From JANYGA01 sp031420415 (GTDB lineage Bacteria > Vulcanimicrobiota > Vulcanimicrobiia > Vulcanimicrobiales > Vulcanimicrobiaceae), in contig JANOMT010000025.1 of assembly GCA_031420415.1 (NCBI GenBank), positions 67,861-131,860 on the forward strand: a DNA stretch of 64,000 nt, given 5' to 3'. The stretch's first letter is position 1. Each line of letters starts with the position of its first letter. Position numbers and translations under genes: made by a program. Positions 1 to 10,200 of this stretch are shown here, piece after piece. The notes under the pieces are model-generated. The model saw nothing but the letters and a program-made list of their open reading frames with translations, searched no databases and was not told the DNA's origin.

Positions 1-2
1 TG

Positions 3-395
3 CCCTTTCGCGCCGTGCTCGCCCTCGCAGGCTTCGCGCACGAGCTTCGTTGGTGGCCGAGCGACGCGGCCTATCAACAGTCGCTTCGCGACGAACCGAC
101 GGGCTTCGCGACGACCTCGCTCTTGCCGATCGGTCTCTTCGGCAGTAACGCCGGGCGCGCACGTTCGCAAGGTATCGTGACGGGCACGATCCGTGCGTGC
201 GAGACGCGCATCAATCCCGCAACCGAGCGCGCGTTTTGGCGCATTCGCGTCGAGACGTACGGTGGCGAGATCGACGTCCTCGCCGCACCCGATGTCGTTG
301 CGGGCGAACCGATCGTCGGAGGCATCGTCCGCGCGACGTGCTGGCTTACCGCGCGCATCGTTTCAAGTGACGGTGCGGAGCCCTCGATCAACTAA
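3..395 (+). CDS. Hypothetical protein, C-terminal part, cut by the left edge
   Basis: The reading frame is open from the first full codon and ends in TAA at 393-395, so the true start probably lies outside the window. A GTG at 15 is the first possible internal start. The last 75 or so residues are rich in short beta-like stretches, compatible with an OB-like or beta-barrel fold, but I recognise no family. The stop overlaps the stop of the convergent crotonase gene. Function unknown. Confidence 0.5.
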   Translation, partial: PFRAVLALAGFAHELRWWPSDAAYQQSLRDEPTGFATTSLLPIGLFGSNAGRARSQGIVTGTIRACETRINPATERAFWRIRVETYGGEIDVLAAPDVVAGEPIVGGIVRATCWLTARIVSSDGAEPSIN

Positions 396-1162
396 CGCCC
401 GCTGAACTTCGCCGGGCGTCTTTTAAGGAATGCCGCGACGCCCTCGTGGAAATCGAGGCTTCCATAACAACGCGCGAGCAGATCGCTATCGGCCGCGTTC
501 GCCCCATCGACGCGGATGCGCCGCACGAGTTCTTTCGCGCCGGAAATCGTGAGCGGGGCGTTGTGTGCGATGCGTTCGGCGAGATCGTGCGCGCGCGCTT
601 CGAGCGCATCGTAATCGGCGACGAGTTCGGAGAAAAACCCGAAGTCGAACGCTTCGCGTGCCGTCGCGAGTTCGGCGACGAGAATCCAGCGCACCACGCG
701 TGCGCTTCCCACGACGGTCGCGAGCCGCAACACGTTCGCCGCCGACGTAAGATTGCCGACGTTCTTCGCGATCGGCACGCCGACGCGCGCGCCGCTCGTG
801 CCGATGCGAATATCGCACGCGGCCGCAAGGATGGCACCGCCGCCCGTGCACGCGCCCGAAACGGCCGCGATCGTCGCGATATCGAGCGCTTCGAGCGCGG
901 CGAGCGCGGTCTCGACGATCTGTTCGTAGACGAGCCCGTCGGGCGCGGCCGAGAACAGCTGAAAGTCGGCGATATCCGCGCCGCTCACGAATGCGTCGGC
1001 GACGCCGCAGACGATGAGCGCGCGCAGCGATGCGTCGCGCGCGACCTCCGCGATGCAACCGGCAAAATCGCGCCACATCTGCGCCGACATCGCGTTACGC
1101 GTCTGGGGTTTCGCGATTCGTAGCCATGCGATCGCCCCGCGTCGTTCCAGCGTAACGCTCAC
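392..1162 (-). CDS. Enoyl-CoA hydratase/isomerase (crotonase) family protein lacking both catalytic Glu
   Basis: 256 residues from a GTG at 1162. The frame stays open further upstream, but the extension is Arg-rich and runs into the promoter of the divergent gene, and 256 aa matches the family length. The crotonase fold is clear: an oxyanion-hole segment near residue 60 (SGADIADF) and the GACTGGGA motif at 103-110 followed by CDIRI. The two Glu residues that activate water in enoyl-CoA hydratases are replaced by Ile (I111, after GGGA, and I131, in GVPIAK). The motif PIAKNVGNLTS resembles a crotonase subgroup with PIARTLGN that I know from other soil bacteria. It is therefore unlikely to be a standard beta-oxidation hydratase; isomerase, hydrolase or another CoA-thioester chemistry is possible. 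Substrate unknown. Confidence 0.85.
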   Translation of the reverse strand: MSVTLERRGAIAWLRIAKPQTRNAMSAQMWRDFAGCIAEVARDASLRALIVCGVADAFVSGADIADFQLFSAAPDGLVYEQIVETALAALEALDIATIAAVSGACTGGGAILAAACDIRIGTSGARVGVPIAKNVGNLTSAANVLRLATVVGSARVVRWILVAELATAREAFDFGFFSELVADYDALEARAHDLAERIAHNAPLTISGAKELVRRIRVDGANAADSDLLARCYGSLDFHEGVAAFLKRRPAKFSGR

Positions 1163-1213
1163 GCGCGTGTGCCCCGAAGCTGAGAGCGCGCGACGCGCAG
1201 CGTAGCAAAGCGC

Positions 1214-1579
1214 ATGCGCAACGTGCAACCCTTCATCATCGGAGCCATCTTCGTCGCGGCGGGAGCGTTGCATTTCAAAAACCCGATGATGTACGAAGCG
1301 ATCATGCCGCCGTTCATCCCCGCACATCGCGAACTCGTGCTCGCAAGCGGTCTCTTCGAAGTGCTCGGCGGTATCGGCGCGATGATCCCGCAGACGCGCA
1401 AAATTGCGGGCTGGGGTCTCATCGCACTTCTCGTTGCCGTCTTTCCGGCGAACATTTACATGGCCGTCGACACCGATAAATTTGGCAAACTCGCACCCGC
1501 ATGGGCACTCTACGCGCGTCTCCCGTTACAGTTTTTGCTCATGGCGTGGATTTACGGCGCCTGCATCAAAAACGAATAG
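1214..1579 (+). CDS. DoxX-like small integral membrane protein
   Basis: 121 residues with four predicted membrane helices. The sequence has the pattern of the DoxX/DoxD-like family: AGALHF near the N-terminus, IMPPFIP, a SGLFEVLGG turn, and VFPANIYMA in the third helix. Members are usually of unknown function; some take part in quinone-linked or thiol redox reactions. It starts at ATG 1214, divergent from the crotonase gene with about 50 bases between them. Confidence 0.8.
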   Translation: MRNVQPFIIGAIFVAAGALHFKNPMMYEAIMPPFIPAHRELVLASGLFEVLGGIGAMIPQTRKIAGWGLIALLVAVFPANIYMAVDTDKFGKLAPAWALYARLPLQFLLMAWIYGACIKNE

Positions 1580-1616
1580 CAGACGCTCCCGAAACGACCG
1601 TTCGAGTCGGTTGCGG

Positions 1617-3296
1617 TCACACCGTCGGAGCCGCACGTTCCACGATCGCGCGCGTGTCGATGCCGCGCGGAAGCGTGCCGTACGCGTTGCCGCTATCTCG
1701 CGCGAGACGCGACGCGCAGAACGCATCCGCCACGTAGGTCGGGCTCTGCTTCACGACGAGCGCGCCCGTGAAGACGAGCGCCATGTGCTCGACGACGCGA
1801 CGCGCGCGATGCTCCATCTCGATCGTATCCGCGAGCTCCGCACGCAGCGCATCGCTCGCCGCGTCGAGCCGCGCGTCGGCACCGCGCACCGCCTCGACTT
1901 CGGCGAAGTACGAATCGAGGACGCCCGCTTCGCTCGCCATCGCGCGCAACACGTCGAGTGCGTTGACGTTGCCGGAGCCTTCCCAAATCGAATTGAGCGG
2001 CGATTCGCGTAAGAGCCGCGGCATGATCGATTCTTCCACGTAGCCGTTACCGCCCAAGCACTCGAGCGCTTCGCCCGCGTGACCCACCGCGCGTTTGCAG
2101 ACCCAGAACTTGCCGAATGCCGTCCCGATGCGTTTGAGCCGCGCTTCGTGTGCGTCGCCGAGCGCCGCGCGATCGCACGCGAGTGCGAGCCGAACGAAAA
2201 GCATCGTCGCCGCCTCCGATTCGAGCGCCAGATCGGCAAGCACGTTGCGCATCAGCGGCTGATCGACGAGTGTCTTTCCAAACGCGGCCCGATGCGACGC
2301 ATGGTGGATCGCCTGCGCGACCGCCTGACGCATTCCCGCAGCCGACCCGATAATGCAATCGAGCCGAGTGAAGTTCACCATCTCGACGATCGTTCGCACG
2401 CCGCGACCTTCTTCGCCCACGAGCCAACCCGTCGTATTTGCGAACTCAACTTCGCTCGAGGCGTTACTACGGTTCCCAAGTTTCTCTTTGAGGCGCTGCA
2501 ACGCGAATGTATTCTTCGTACCGTCGGGTAAAAAACGCGGCACGAGAAAGCACGAGAGTCCCGCGGGCGCCTGCGCGAGCAGCAAAAACGCATCCGACAT
2601 CGGCGCGGAGCAGAACCACTTGTGACCGACGAGTGCGTACTCGCCACCCGGGCCGCCGGCACCCAGTGGCGTCGCGCGCGTCGTGTTGGCACGGACGTCG
2701 GAACCCCCTTGCTTCTCCGTCATCGCCATGCCGAAAATCGCCGAGCCTTTTTCGCCTGCGGGACGCAACACACGATCGTATGTGGATGCGAACGCGAGCG
2801 GCTCCCAAAGAGCCACGAGACTCGGTTGCGCGCGTAATGCTGGAATCGCCGCATGCGTCATCGAGATCGGGCAGCCGTGCCCCGATTCCGCCTGGCTCCA
2901 CAGATAGAATCCCACCGCACGCGCGACGTGCGCGCCGAGATTGGGCTCGCGCCACGACGATGCGTGCAAGCCGAACCCGACGGCATCGGCCATCAGCGTA
3001 TGATACGCGGGATGGTACGTGACTTCATCGATACGATGGCCGAAGCGATCGAATGCTTTGAGCTGCGGCGGATGAGCATTGGCTTCGAAGCCGAGTGCGA
3101 TCGCATCGGCGGAACCCGCTCGCATACCGATCGCATGCAACTGCGGCTGCGCCCATGCCGCGCTCGCGTCGACGACCGCGCTTGCGACGGCACGATCCGT
3201 TGCGAAAGCGTCGTAGTCGGCGAGCGGCGGCGGTTGATTCGTCACGTCGTGCGTTTGGTGTGGTGTCGGCGCCGAAATGCGCTCGCGAACGTCCAT
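1617..3296 (-). CDS. aidB: AidB-type acyl-CoA dehydrogenase
   Basis: 559 residues from ATG 3296. The frame is open 16 codons further but would then overlap the divergent PaaI gene. It follows E. coli AidB (541 aa) along its whole length: NQPPPL near residues 20-25, TEKQGGSD at 193-200, the LSCFLVPRFLPDGTKN segment and the KLGNRSNASSEVEF segment. AidB is a FAD-containing acyl-CoA dehydrogenase homologue of the alkylation response; it binds DNA and has weak isovaleryl-CoA dehydrogenase activity. The C-terminal segment that forms the DNA-binding region in E. coli is present but diverged. No Ada-like gene is nearby, so an alkylation-response role here is inferred from the family only. Confidence 0.92.
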   Translation of the reverse strand: MDVRERISAPTPHQTHDVTNQPPPLADYDAFATDRAVASAVVDASAAWAQPQLHAIGMRAGSADAIALGFEANAHPPQLKAFDRFGHRIDEVTYHPAYHTLMADAVGFGLHASSWREPNLGAHVARAVGFYLWSQAESGHGCPISMTHAAIPALRAQPSLVALWEPLAFASTYDRVLRPAGEKGSAIFGMAMTEKQGGSDVRANTTRATPLGAGGPGGEYALVGHKWFCSAPMSDAFLLLAQAPAGLSCFLVPRFLPDGTKNTFALQRLKEKLGNRSNASSEVEFANTTGWLVGEEGRGVRTIVEMVNFTRLDCIIGSAAGMRQAVAQAIHHASHRAAFGKTLVDQPLMRNVLADLALESEAATMLFVRLALACDRAALGDAHEARLKRIGTAFGKFWVCKRAVGHAGEALECLGGNGYVEESIMPRLLRESPLNSIWEGSGNVNALDVLRAMASEAGVLDSYFAEVEAVRGADARLDAASDALRAELADTIEMEHRARRVVEHMALVFTGALVVKQSPTYVADAFCASRLARDSGNAYGTLPRGIDTRAIVERAAPTV

Positions 3297-3354
3297 CGAG
3301 AGCGCTTCCGTATGCCTTGCAGGCGTCCCCTCGCGGCCTTCCAAAGCCGCTCGA

Positions 3355-3873
3355 ATGCTTCACGACATACGCACCGTCGACCGCAACACCCGCGAACTAC
3401 GCCTCACGTGGCAAGATCCGCTCGCGACCGCAGCGCTCGTGCGCGAATCATCGGGCATCGAGGCGCTCCGTATGCTCATCGATCGTCGGCTCTTGCCGCC
3501 CATCATGGTGCTCATGAATATCTGGCCAATCGAAGTCGATGACGGTCGCATCGTTTTCGAAGGCGAGCCCGGCGAAGAACATTACAATCCCATCGGCAGC
3601 ATCCACGGCGGTTTCGCCATGTCGATTCTCGACTCGGCGCTGGGATGCGCGATCCATACGAAGCTGCCCGCGGGCGTCGGTTATGCGACGACCGACGTGC
3701 AGACGCGCTTTATCCGCGGCATCTCGCTCGAGAGCGGACGCGTCCGTTGTGAAGGTAACGTGATCCACATCGGTCGCACGACGGCCGTCTCCGAAGCGCG
3801 ACTCACCGATGCGTCGGGGCGGCTCCTCGCGACGGCAACGACGGCGTGCGCGATTTTCAGGCCGGCAGCGTAA
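3355..3873 (+). CDS. PaaI-type hotdog-fold acyl-CoA thioesterase
   Basis: 172 residues from ATG 3355. The hotdog signature is visible: NPIGSIHGGF at about 78-87 and LDSALG at 92-97, where the Asp is the usual catalytic residue of the PaaI group, followed by TDVQTRFIRGI for the central strand. These enzymes hydrolyse acyl- or aryl-CoA thioesters in the cytoplasm. It is divergent from aidB with 58 bases between the starts and ends two bases before the convergent tetR gene. Start choice: a longer frame begins at 3277 but runs inside the aidB N-terminus. Substrate cannot be told. Confidence 0.88.
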   Translation: MLHDIRTVDRNTRELRLTWQDPLATAALVRESSGIEALRMLIDRRLLPPIMVLMNIWPIEVDDGRIVFEGEPGEEHYNPIGSIHGGFAMSILDSALGCAIHTKLPAGVGYATTDVQTRFIRGISLESGRVRCEGNVIHIGRTTAVSEARLTDASGRLLATATTACAIFRPAA

Positions 3874-3874
3874 T

Positions 3875-4468
3875 TCAAACGGTTTCCGGTGCGGGAACGG
3901 GCGCGCCGCCGACACCGAGATGCGTGAGTTCGATGAGCTTCGCGAAGACGCGTTTGCGCAACGCCTCACTCGTTGGTCCGAGTTCGAGGACGTTACCGAG
4001 CCACAGCCTGTCGGCGGCCGAGCGCACGAGTTCGGCAATCGCCGGATCGATGCCGTCGTTCTCGAGTCGCGTCCGCCATTCGGCGTAGCGCTGCCGGAGC
4101 GGCGAGAGCAGCTGACTGTTGATCGCAACCGCCGCGAGGATCCCCGCCGAGACGCGTAATTGCCGTGTGAGCACGCCTTCGGGATCGAGGCACGCGCGCA
4201 AGAACGCCCGCGCAAAGCTTCCGGGACCACTCTCGCCCTGCATGTGCCGAAGCAAATCACACTCGAACTGCGTCGTCACATCGTCGATCATCGCGGCGAT
4301 GAGGGAATCCTTCGTTGCAAAGTGATGGAGGATTCCGCCCTTGGAGAGGCCGACTCGCTCCGCAACGGCATCGAGCGTGAGCTTCGATGCGCCTTCTACC
4401 GCGACGATTTCGGCTGCCGCCAAGAGCACGTTTTTGCGCGTCGAATCGCCCGATCCACGAACGGCCAT
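3875..4468 (-). CDS. TetR/AcrR family transcriptional regulator
   Basis: 197 residues, the normal TetR length. The N-terminal helix-turn-helix is typical: LTLDAVAERVGLSKGG followed by ILHHFATKDSLI at about 31-55. The ligand domain is all-helical and not assignable. The gene is divergent from squalene-hopene cyclase, and the 105-base gap between the two starts holds a 24-bp palindrome. The expected arrangement is repression of both its own gene and the cyclase gene, with a lipid-like or acyl-CoA ligand; that part is inference. Confidence 0.92.
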   Translation of the reverse strand: MAVRGSGDSTRKNVLLAAAEIVAVEGASKLTLDAVAERVGLSKGGILHHFATKDSLIAAMIDDVTTQFECDLLRHMQGESGPGSFARAFLRACLDPEGVLTRQLRVSAGILAAVAINSQLLSPLRQRYAEWRTRLENDGIDPAIAELVRSAADRLWLGNVLELGPTSEALRKRVFAKLIELTHLGVGGAPVPAPETV

Positions 4469-4516
4469 CGTCGCTTATGCTCGAAGGGGCGGAGAGGGAC
4501 GGCGCATGCGATCACC

Positions 4517-4540
4517 AATACCGTCCAGCTAGACGGTATT
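4517..4540. promoter_or_regulatory. 24-bp near-perfect palindrome, probable TetR operator
   Basis: The arms AATACCGTC and GACGGTATT are exact inverted repeats of 9 bp. The 6-bp centre, CAGCTA, itself contains the palindrome AGCT, so only one pair of the 24-mer mismatches. It lies between the divergent tetR and squalene-hopene cyclase genes, 48 bases upstream of the regulator start and 32 upstream of the cyclase start, which is the classical site for an autoregulating TetR dimer. Confidence 0.75.
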
Positions 4541-4572
4541 CCCTCTCCCCCGGGAGCAAAGACGTTAGCCGA

Positions 4573-6516
4573 ATGAGCACGAGCCTCGTAGCCACAGGCG
4601 ACATCACGTCGTCCGATCTCGACGACGCCATCGCGAACGCCGAGCGCGCGCTACTGATCCATCAACGACCCGACGGTCACTACGTCTTCGAACTCGAAGC
4701 CGACGCGACGATCCCGGCGGAATACGTGATGCTCGGCCACTATCTCGGCGATATCGATACCGCGCTCGAGCCGAAGATCGCCGTCTACCTGCGCCGAATT
4801 CAAAACGACGATGGCGGCTGGCCGCTTTATTATCGCGGCGCTTCCGATGTGAGCGCGACCGTAAAAGCGTACCTCGCGCTCAAACTCATCGGCGATGATC
4901 CCGACGCCCCGCACATGCATCGGGCGCGCGAACGCGTTCTCGCCCTCGGCGGCGCCGCGCGCTGTAACGTCTTCACCCGCATCGCACTCGCGATCTTCGG
5001 GCAAGTCCCATGGCGCGCCGTCCCCGTGATGCCGGTCGAAATCATGCATCTCCCGAGCTGGTTTCCGTTCCATCTCAATAAGGTCTCGTATTGGTCGCGC
5101 ACGGTGATCGTGCCGTTGCTCGTCGTCATGGCGTTGCGGCCGCGCGCGCGCAACCCGCGCAACGTCGATATCCGCGAACTCTTCGTCGTCGCCCCCGATG
5201 ACGAACGCCACTACATGCGCGCCGCAACCGCGTCGCCACTGGGAAAATCGTTCGTGCGTCTCGACGACGTCCTACGCTTTGCCGAACCATTGCTGCCCAC
5301 GTTCGTACGCGCGAACGCGATCGATCGCGCGATCGCCTTTACGACGCAACGACTCAGTGGCGAAGACGGCCTCGGTGGCATTTTTCCCGCGATGGCCAAT
5401 GCGGTGATGGCCTTCGACGCCCTCGGTTATGCAAGCGACCACCCCGACCTCGTCACCGCCCGCGGCGCGATTGCGAAACTGCTCGTTATCGGCGAAGACG
5501 AGGCATACTGCCAGCCTTGCGTTTCACCGATTTGGGACACGTCGCTCTCCGCGCACGCGCTTTTAGAATCCGGCTCCACGGGCGCTCGTGTCGCCGTCGT
5601 TCGCGCGAATGCGTGGCTCAAAGATCGCCAGGTGCTCGACGTCGTCGGCGACTGGGCGCACCGTCGGCCAGGGCTCCGACCCGGTGGCTGGGCGTTCCAG
5701 TATTGGAACGACTATTATCCCGACGTCGACGATACCGCCGTCGTCGCGATGGCACTCCATCGCGAAGATCCGACGAAGTATTGCGAAGCGCTCGATCGTG
5801 CGGCCGAATGGGTCATCGGCATGCAGAGCGCGAGCGGCGGTTGGGGCGCCTTCGATGCGGAAAACGAACACGTGTATCTCAACCACATCCCCTTTGCCGA
5901 TCACGGCGCGTTGCTCGATCCACCGACCGAAGATGTCTCCGCGCGTTGCGTCGGTATGCTCGTGCAAATGGGCTACGCACTCGACCATCCCGCCGTCGCT
6001 CGCGGCCTCGCGTATCTGCGACGCAAGCAGTTGCCCGACGGCTCGTGGTTCGGACGCTGGGGCACGAATTACGTCTACGGCACGTGGTCCGTCATCAACG
6101 CTTTTCTCGCCGTCGGCGAAACGGCACGCAACTCGCCGACGGTACGCCGTGGCGTCGAGTATCTCTTACGCGCCCAAGCGACCGACGGCGGTTGGGGTGA
6201 AGATGGCGCGACCTACTATCCGCGCCAACAAGGCATATCGAAAGCGAGCACCGCGAGTCAAACCGCTTGGGCGATCCTCGGATTGCTCAATGCGGGCGAA
6301 GCCGAGCATCCCGCCGTCGCGCGCGGCATCGCATATTTGCTGCGCACGCAAGCCGAAGACGGGACGTGGGACGAACCATGGCACACGGCCGTCGGTTTCC
6401 CACGCGTCTTTTATTTACGCTATCACGGGTATCGAGCGTTTTTTCCGCTCTACGCACTCGCACGATACCGTAATTTCGCACTTCGCGGGGATGCATTACC
6501 AAAGCTCGGCTTCTAG
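4573..6516 (+). CDS. shc: Squalene-hopene cyclase
   Basis: 647 residues from ATG 4573; the frame is open upstream to 4387 but overlaps tetR. Cyclises squalene to hopene/hopanol on the cytoplasmic membrane, the committed step to hopanoids. The general-acid motif DVDD is at residues 384-387, close to the Asp374-Asp377 motif of the Alicyclobacillus enzyme. QW-type repeats are visible (DDGGWPLYY, ASGGWGAFD, the GSWFGRW segment, TDGGWGED). No squalene synthase or other hopanoid gene lies in the window. The palindrome just upstream suggests control by the divergent TetR protein. Confidence 0.95.
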   Translation: MSTSLVATGDITSSDLDDAIANAERALLIHQRPDGHYVFELEADATIPAEYVMLGHYLGDIDTALEPKIAVYLRRIQNDDGGWPLYYRGASDVSATVKAYLALKLIGDDPDAPHMHRARERVLALGGAARCNVFTRIALAIFGQVPWRAVPVMPVEIMHLPSWFPFHLNKVSYWSRTVIVPLLVVMALRPRARNPRNVDIRELFVVAPDDERHYMRAATASPLGKSFVRLDDVLRFAEPLLPTFVRANAIDRAIAFTTQRLSGEDGLGGIFPAMANAVMAFDALGYASDHPDLVTARGAIAKLLVIGEDEAYCQPCVSPIWDTSLSAHALLESGSTGARVAVVRANAWLKDRQVLDVVGDWAHRRPGLRPGGWAFQYWNDYYPDVDDTAVVAMALHREDPTKYCEALDRAAEWVIGMQSASGGWGAFDAENEHVYLNHIPFADHGALLDPPTEDVSARCVGMLVQMGYALDHPAVARGLAYLRRKQLPDGSWFGRWGTNYVYGTWSVINAFLAVGETARNSPTVRRGVEYLLRAQATDGGWGEDGATYYPRQQGISKASTASQTAWAILGLLNAGEAEHPAVARGIAYLLRTQAEDGTWDEPWHTAVGFPRVFYLRYHGYRAFFPLYALARYRNFALRGDALPKLGF

Positions 6517-6612
6517 CATTCCCAAGCGAGCGAGCTAGCCGTCGCAGATCACGCCGTCGATTCCCCCGATGGGAACGGGTGCGCGCGCCACACGTACGGA
6601 GTATGATGGGGC

Positions 6613-7296
6613 GTGCCTACCATCGTATTCGACGTCAACGAGACGCTGCTCGACATGAGCGCACTCGATCCACTCTTCGCTGACGCCTTCGGCGACAAAT
6701 CCGTCCGCCGTATCTGGTTCTCGCAGTTGCTGCAATCGGCGTTCGCGGGAAGCGTCATCGGTGCGTATCACCCCTTCGACGAACTCGCGCGCGCGTCACT
6801 CGAGATGACCGCACGCAAACGGGGCGTCGCACTCGATGGCGAACGCAAACGGCGAATTCTGGCGGGCGTCGCGTCGTTGCCGATCCACGGCGATGTAGCG
6901 GGCGGTCTCGCGATGTTGCGCGATGCGGGCTTTCGACTCGCGATCCTCACCAATTCGACGCAGAGCATGATCGAGGCGCAACTCGCGCACAATAAAATTA
7001 CCGAACTCTTCGATCTCGTACTCTCGACCGACGCGATCTCTGGCTACAAACCCGAACCGCGAACGTATGCGTACGCGTGCGAACGACTCGGGGTCGAACC
7101 CGCCGAAGCGGTGATGGTCGCCGCGCACGACTGGGACATTACGGGTGCGTTGCGCACGGGCATGCGCGGCGCATTCATCGCACGTCACGGCACCGCGCTC
7201 AACCCGCTCGACCCCACCCCCGAGATCGTCGCACCGACGATTCGTGCGCTCGCTGAAGGCTTGATCGGGAACGGCGCCGTCGCGCCGGCGAATTAG
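6613..7296 (+). CDS. HAD-superfamily type II haloacid dehalogenase-like hydrolase
   Basis: 227 residues from GTG 6613. The nucleophile Asp7 is in FDVNETLLD, motif II is LTNST, the conserved Lys is in SGYKPEPRTY, and the final acidic motif is AAHDWDI; this NETLLD version is typical of (S)-2-haloacid dehalogenases. They remove halide from 2-haloalkanoic acids, although many relatives act on other small substrates. The stop overlaps the stop of the convergent uvrA gene by three bases. Confidence 0.88.
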   Translation: MPTIVFDVNETLLDMSALDPLFADAFGDKSVRRIWFSQLLQSAFAGSVIGAYHPFDELARASLEMTARKRGVALDGERKRRILAGVASLPIHGDVAGGLAMLRDAGFRLAILTNSTQSMIEAQLAHNKITELFDLVLSTDAISGYKPEPRTYAYACERLGVEPAEAVMVAAHDWDITGALRTGMRGAFIARHGTALNPLDPTPEIVAPTIRALAEGLIGNGAVAPAN

Positions 7297-10200
7297 ACCT
7301 CGACGGTAACGCGGTTTCCCGTTGCAAGTTCCTGCAGGCGCGCGAGATTTTCGATTTCGAGCCGTTCCATATTCGCGCGATCCGGTGACATGACGCCGTG
7401 TGCGCGTTCGTCTTTGAGGACGGGCCCGAGATAGTATCCCGTGAACGAGCCCTCGACGGTCGCCACGTGTTCGGGCGTGCCGACCGCGACGATCATACCG
7501 CCGCGATCGCCGCCTTCGGGGCCGAGATCGATGAGATAATCCGCCGTCTTGATGACGTCGAGATTGTGCTCGATCGTCAGCACCGTATTACCGACGGCAA
7601 CGAGACGCTGCAAGATATCGAGCAGCTTGTGAATATCGGCAAAGTGCAGCCCCGTGGTCGGTTCGTCGAGCACGTAAAACGTGCGGCCCGTCGCACGTTT
7701 GGCGAGTTCGTTTGCAAGTTTGATTCGCTGTGCTTCGCCGCCGGAAAGCGTCGTTGCCGGCTGGCCCATCTTGATGTACCCGAGGCCGACATCGGCAATC
7801 GTTTTTAGCCGCGTATGAATGCGCGGGATCGCCGCGAAAAATTCGGCCGCTTCATCGACGCGCATCTCCAAGACGTCGGAAACCGATTTTCCCTTGTACT
7901 TAATTTCCAACGTCTGCGCGTTGTATCGCTTGCCCTTACAAACTTCGCACGGCACGTACACGTCGGGTAAGAAATGCATCTCGATCTTGATGATGCCGTC
8001 GCCCTGACACGATTCGCAGCGCCCGCCCTTGACGTTGAACGAAAAGCGCCCGGGCGTATAGCCGCGCATCTTCGAATCGGGTACGAGCGAGAAAAGCTCG
8101 CGCACGAGATCGAAAGCGCCGGTGTAGGTCGCGGGGTTCGAGCGTGGCGTGCGGCCGATCGGCGATTGATCGATCACGACCATCTTATCGAGGACGTCCG
8201 CACCCGAGACCGTACCGTACGTGCCCCCGGCATTGGAGCCATGGAGATGTTGGTTTAGTGCTTTCACGAGCACTTGATTGACGAGTGTCGACTTGCCACT
8301 GCCACTCACACCGGTGACTGCCGCGAAGACACCGATCGGAAAATCGACATCGACACCGGTGATATTATTGGCTTTCGCGTTGCGAACTTTGAGCCACGAT
8401 CGCGGCTTGCGCCGTTTCTTGGGAATTGCGATGAATTGACGCCCCGAGAGGTACGCCGCCGTCGGCGACTCGTCGTTCTTCATGATCTCTTCGAGCGTGC
8501 CCACGGTAAGGATTCGCCCGCCCTCGGCACCCGCACCCGGACCGATATCGACGATGACGTCGGCCTCGCGCATCGTATCTTCGTCGTGCTCGATGACGAT
8601 GAGCGTGTTGCCGAGATCGCGTAGCGTCTTGAGTGTGGCGAGGAGCCGATCGTTGTCGCGCTGGTGCAATCCGATCGATGGCTCGTCGAGAATGTAGAGC
8701 ACGCCGACGAGCGACGATCCGATCTGTGTCGCCAGACGGATGCGTTGCGATTCGCCACCCGAAAGCGTCGTCGCCGAGCGCGAGAGGTTGAGATAGCCGA
8801 GACCGACATTCGTAAGAAAGCCGAGCCGCGCGCGTACTTCTTTGAGGATCTGTTGCGCGATGATCTCTTCGCGTTTGTTCGGGACGAATTTTTCGAAGAA
8901 CTCTACGGCTTTTTCGACCGACATCGACGTTACGACGGAGATATTCGTATCCGCAACCGTTACCGCGAGCGCTTCGGGTTTGAGCCGCGCGCCCTTGCAT
9001 GTCTTACACGTCGTCGCCGACATGAATTTTTCGATTTCTTCTTTGACGTATTCCGAAGACGTTTCCGTGTAGCGGCGCTGCAAGTTATTGCACACGCCCT
9101 CAAACTGCGCGTCGTAGCTCCACGCGGTGCCGCTCTTGGACTCATACGTAAAACGTTGCTTGCCCTCGACGCCGTGCAAGATCGATTCGAGCAGATCTTC
9201 GGGCATCTTGTCGACGGGTGTCGAGATCTTCACGCGACGCGAGCGCAGCAGCTTGTCGACCTGTTGCATGTAATACGGGTTCATCGAGGGATACTTGCCG
9301 CCGCCGAGCGACTTGCTCCACGGTACGATCGCACCTTCTTCGATCGACTTCGTACGATCGGGCATGACTTTCCACGGATCGATCTCGATCTTCGCGCCGA
9401 GACCCGTGCAATCGGGGCACGCACCATACGGCGAATTAAACGAGAAGAGGCGCGGCGCGAGTTCTTCGAACGAAAGCCCACAATACACGCACGCGAGCGA
9501 TTCGGAGAACGTGAGCTCGCGCGCGACGACATTGGTCTCGGCTGTGGTCGCGGTTTTCTTGCCCGGCTCGACGATCACGGTGACGATGCCGCTCGAAAGT
9601 CGCAGCGTCGTCTCGATCGAATCGGTCAGGCGCTTGCGAATGTCGGCTTTGACGACGAGGCGATCGACGATCACTTCGATCGTATGTTTTTTCTTCTTAT
9701 CGAGATCGATTTTCTCGCGCAGTTCCGTCGTCTCGCCATCGATGCGGACGCGCGCGAAGCCCTCTTTGGCGATCTCCTCGAAGAGCTTCGCGTATTCGCC
9801 CTTACGCCCGCGGATCACGGGTGAGAGCACTTGAATGCGCGTCCCTTCGGGCAGTTCGAGAATTTGATCGACGATCTGTTGGCTCGATTGCGCGCTTACT
9901 TCACGACCGCAGTTATAACAGTGCGGTCGCCCGATCCGCGCGTACAGCAAGCGAAGATAATCGTAGATCTCCGTGACGGTGCCGACCGTCGAACGCGGGT
10001 TGCGCGAGGTCGATTTCTGATCGATCGAGATCGCGGGCGAGAGGCCCTCGATATAATCGACGTCGGGCTTCTCCATTTGGCCCAAAAATTGCCGCGCGTA
10101 GCTCGAGAGCGATTCGACGTAGCGGCGCTGGCCTTCGGCGTAAATCGTGTCGAATGCGAGCGACGATTTACCCGACCCCGAGAGTCCGGTGATAACGATG

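Noticed and set aside
8664..9824. Long open frame on the plus strand opposite uvrA, and many similar long frames opposite other genes
   Set aside because: They are Arg/Asp-rich shadows caused by high GC content and show no homology or start signals.
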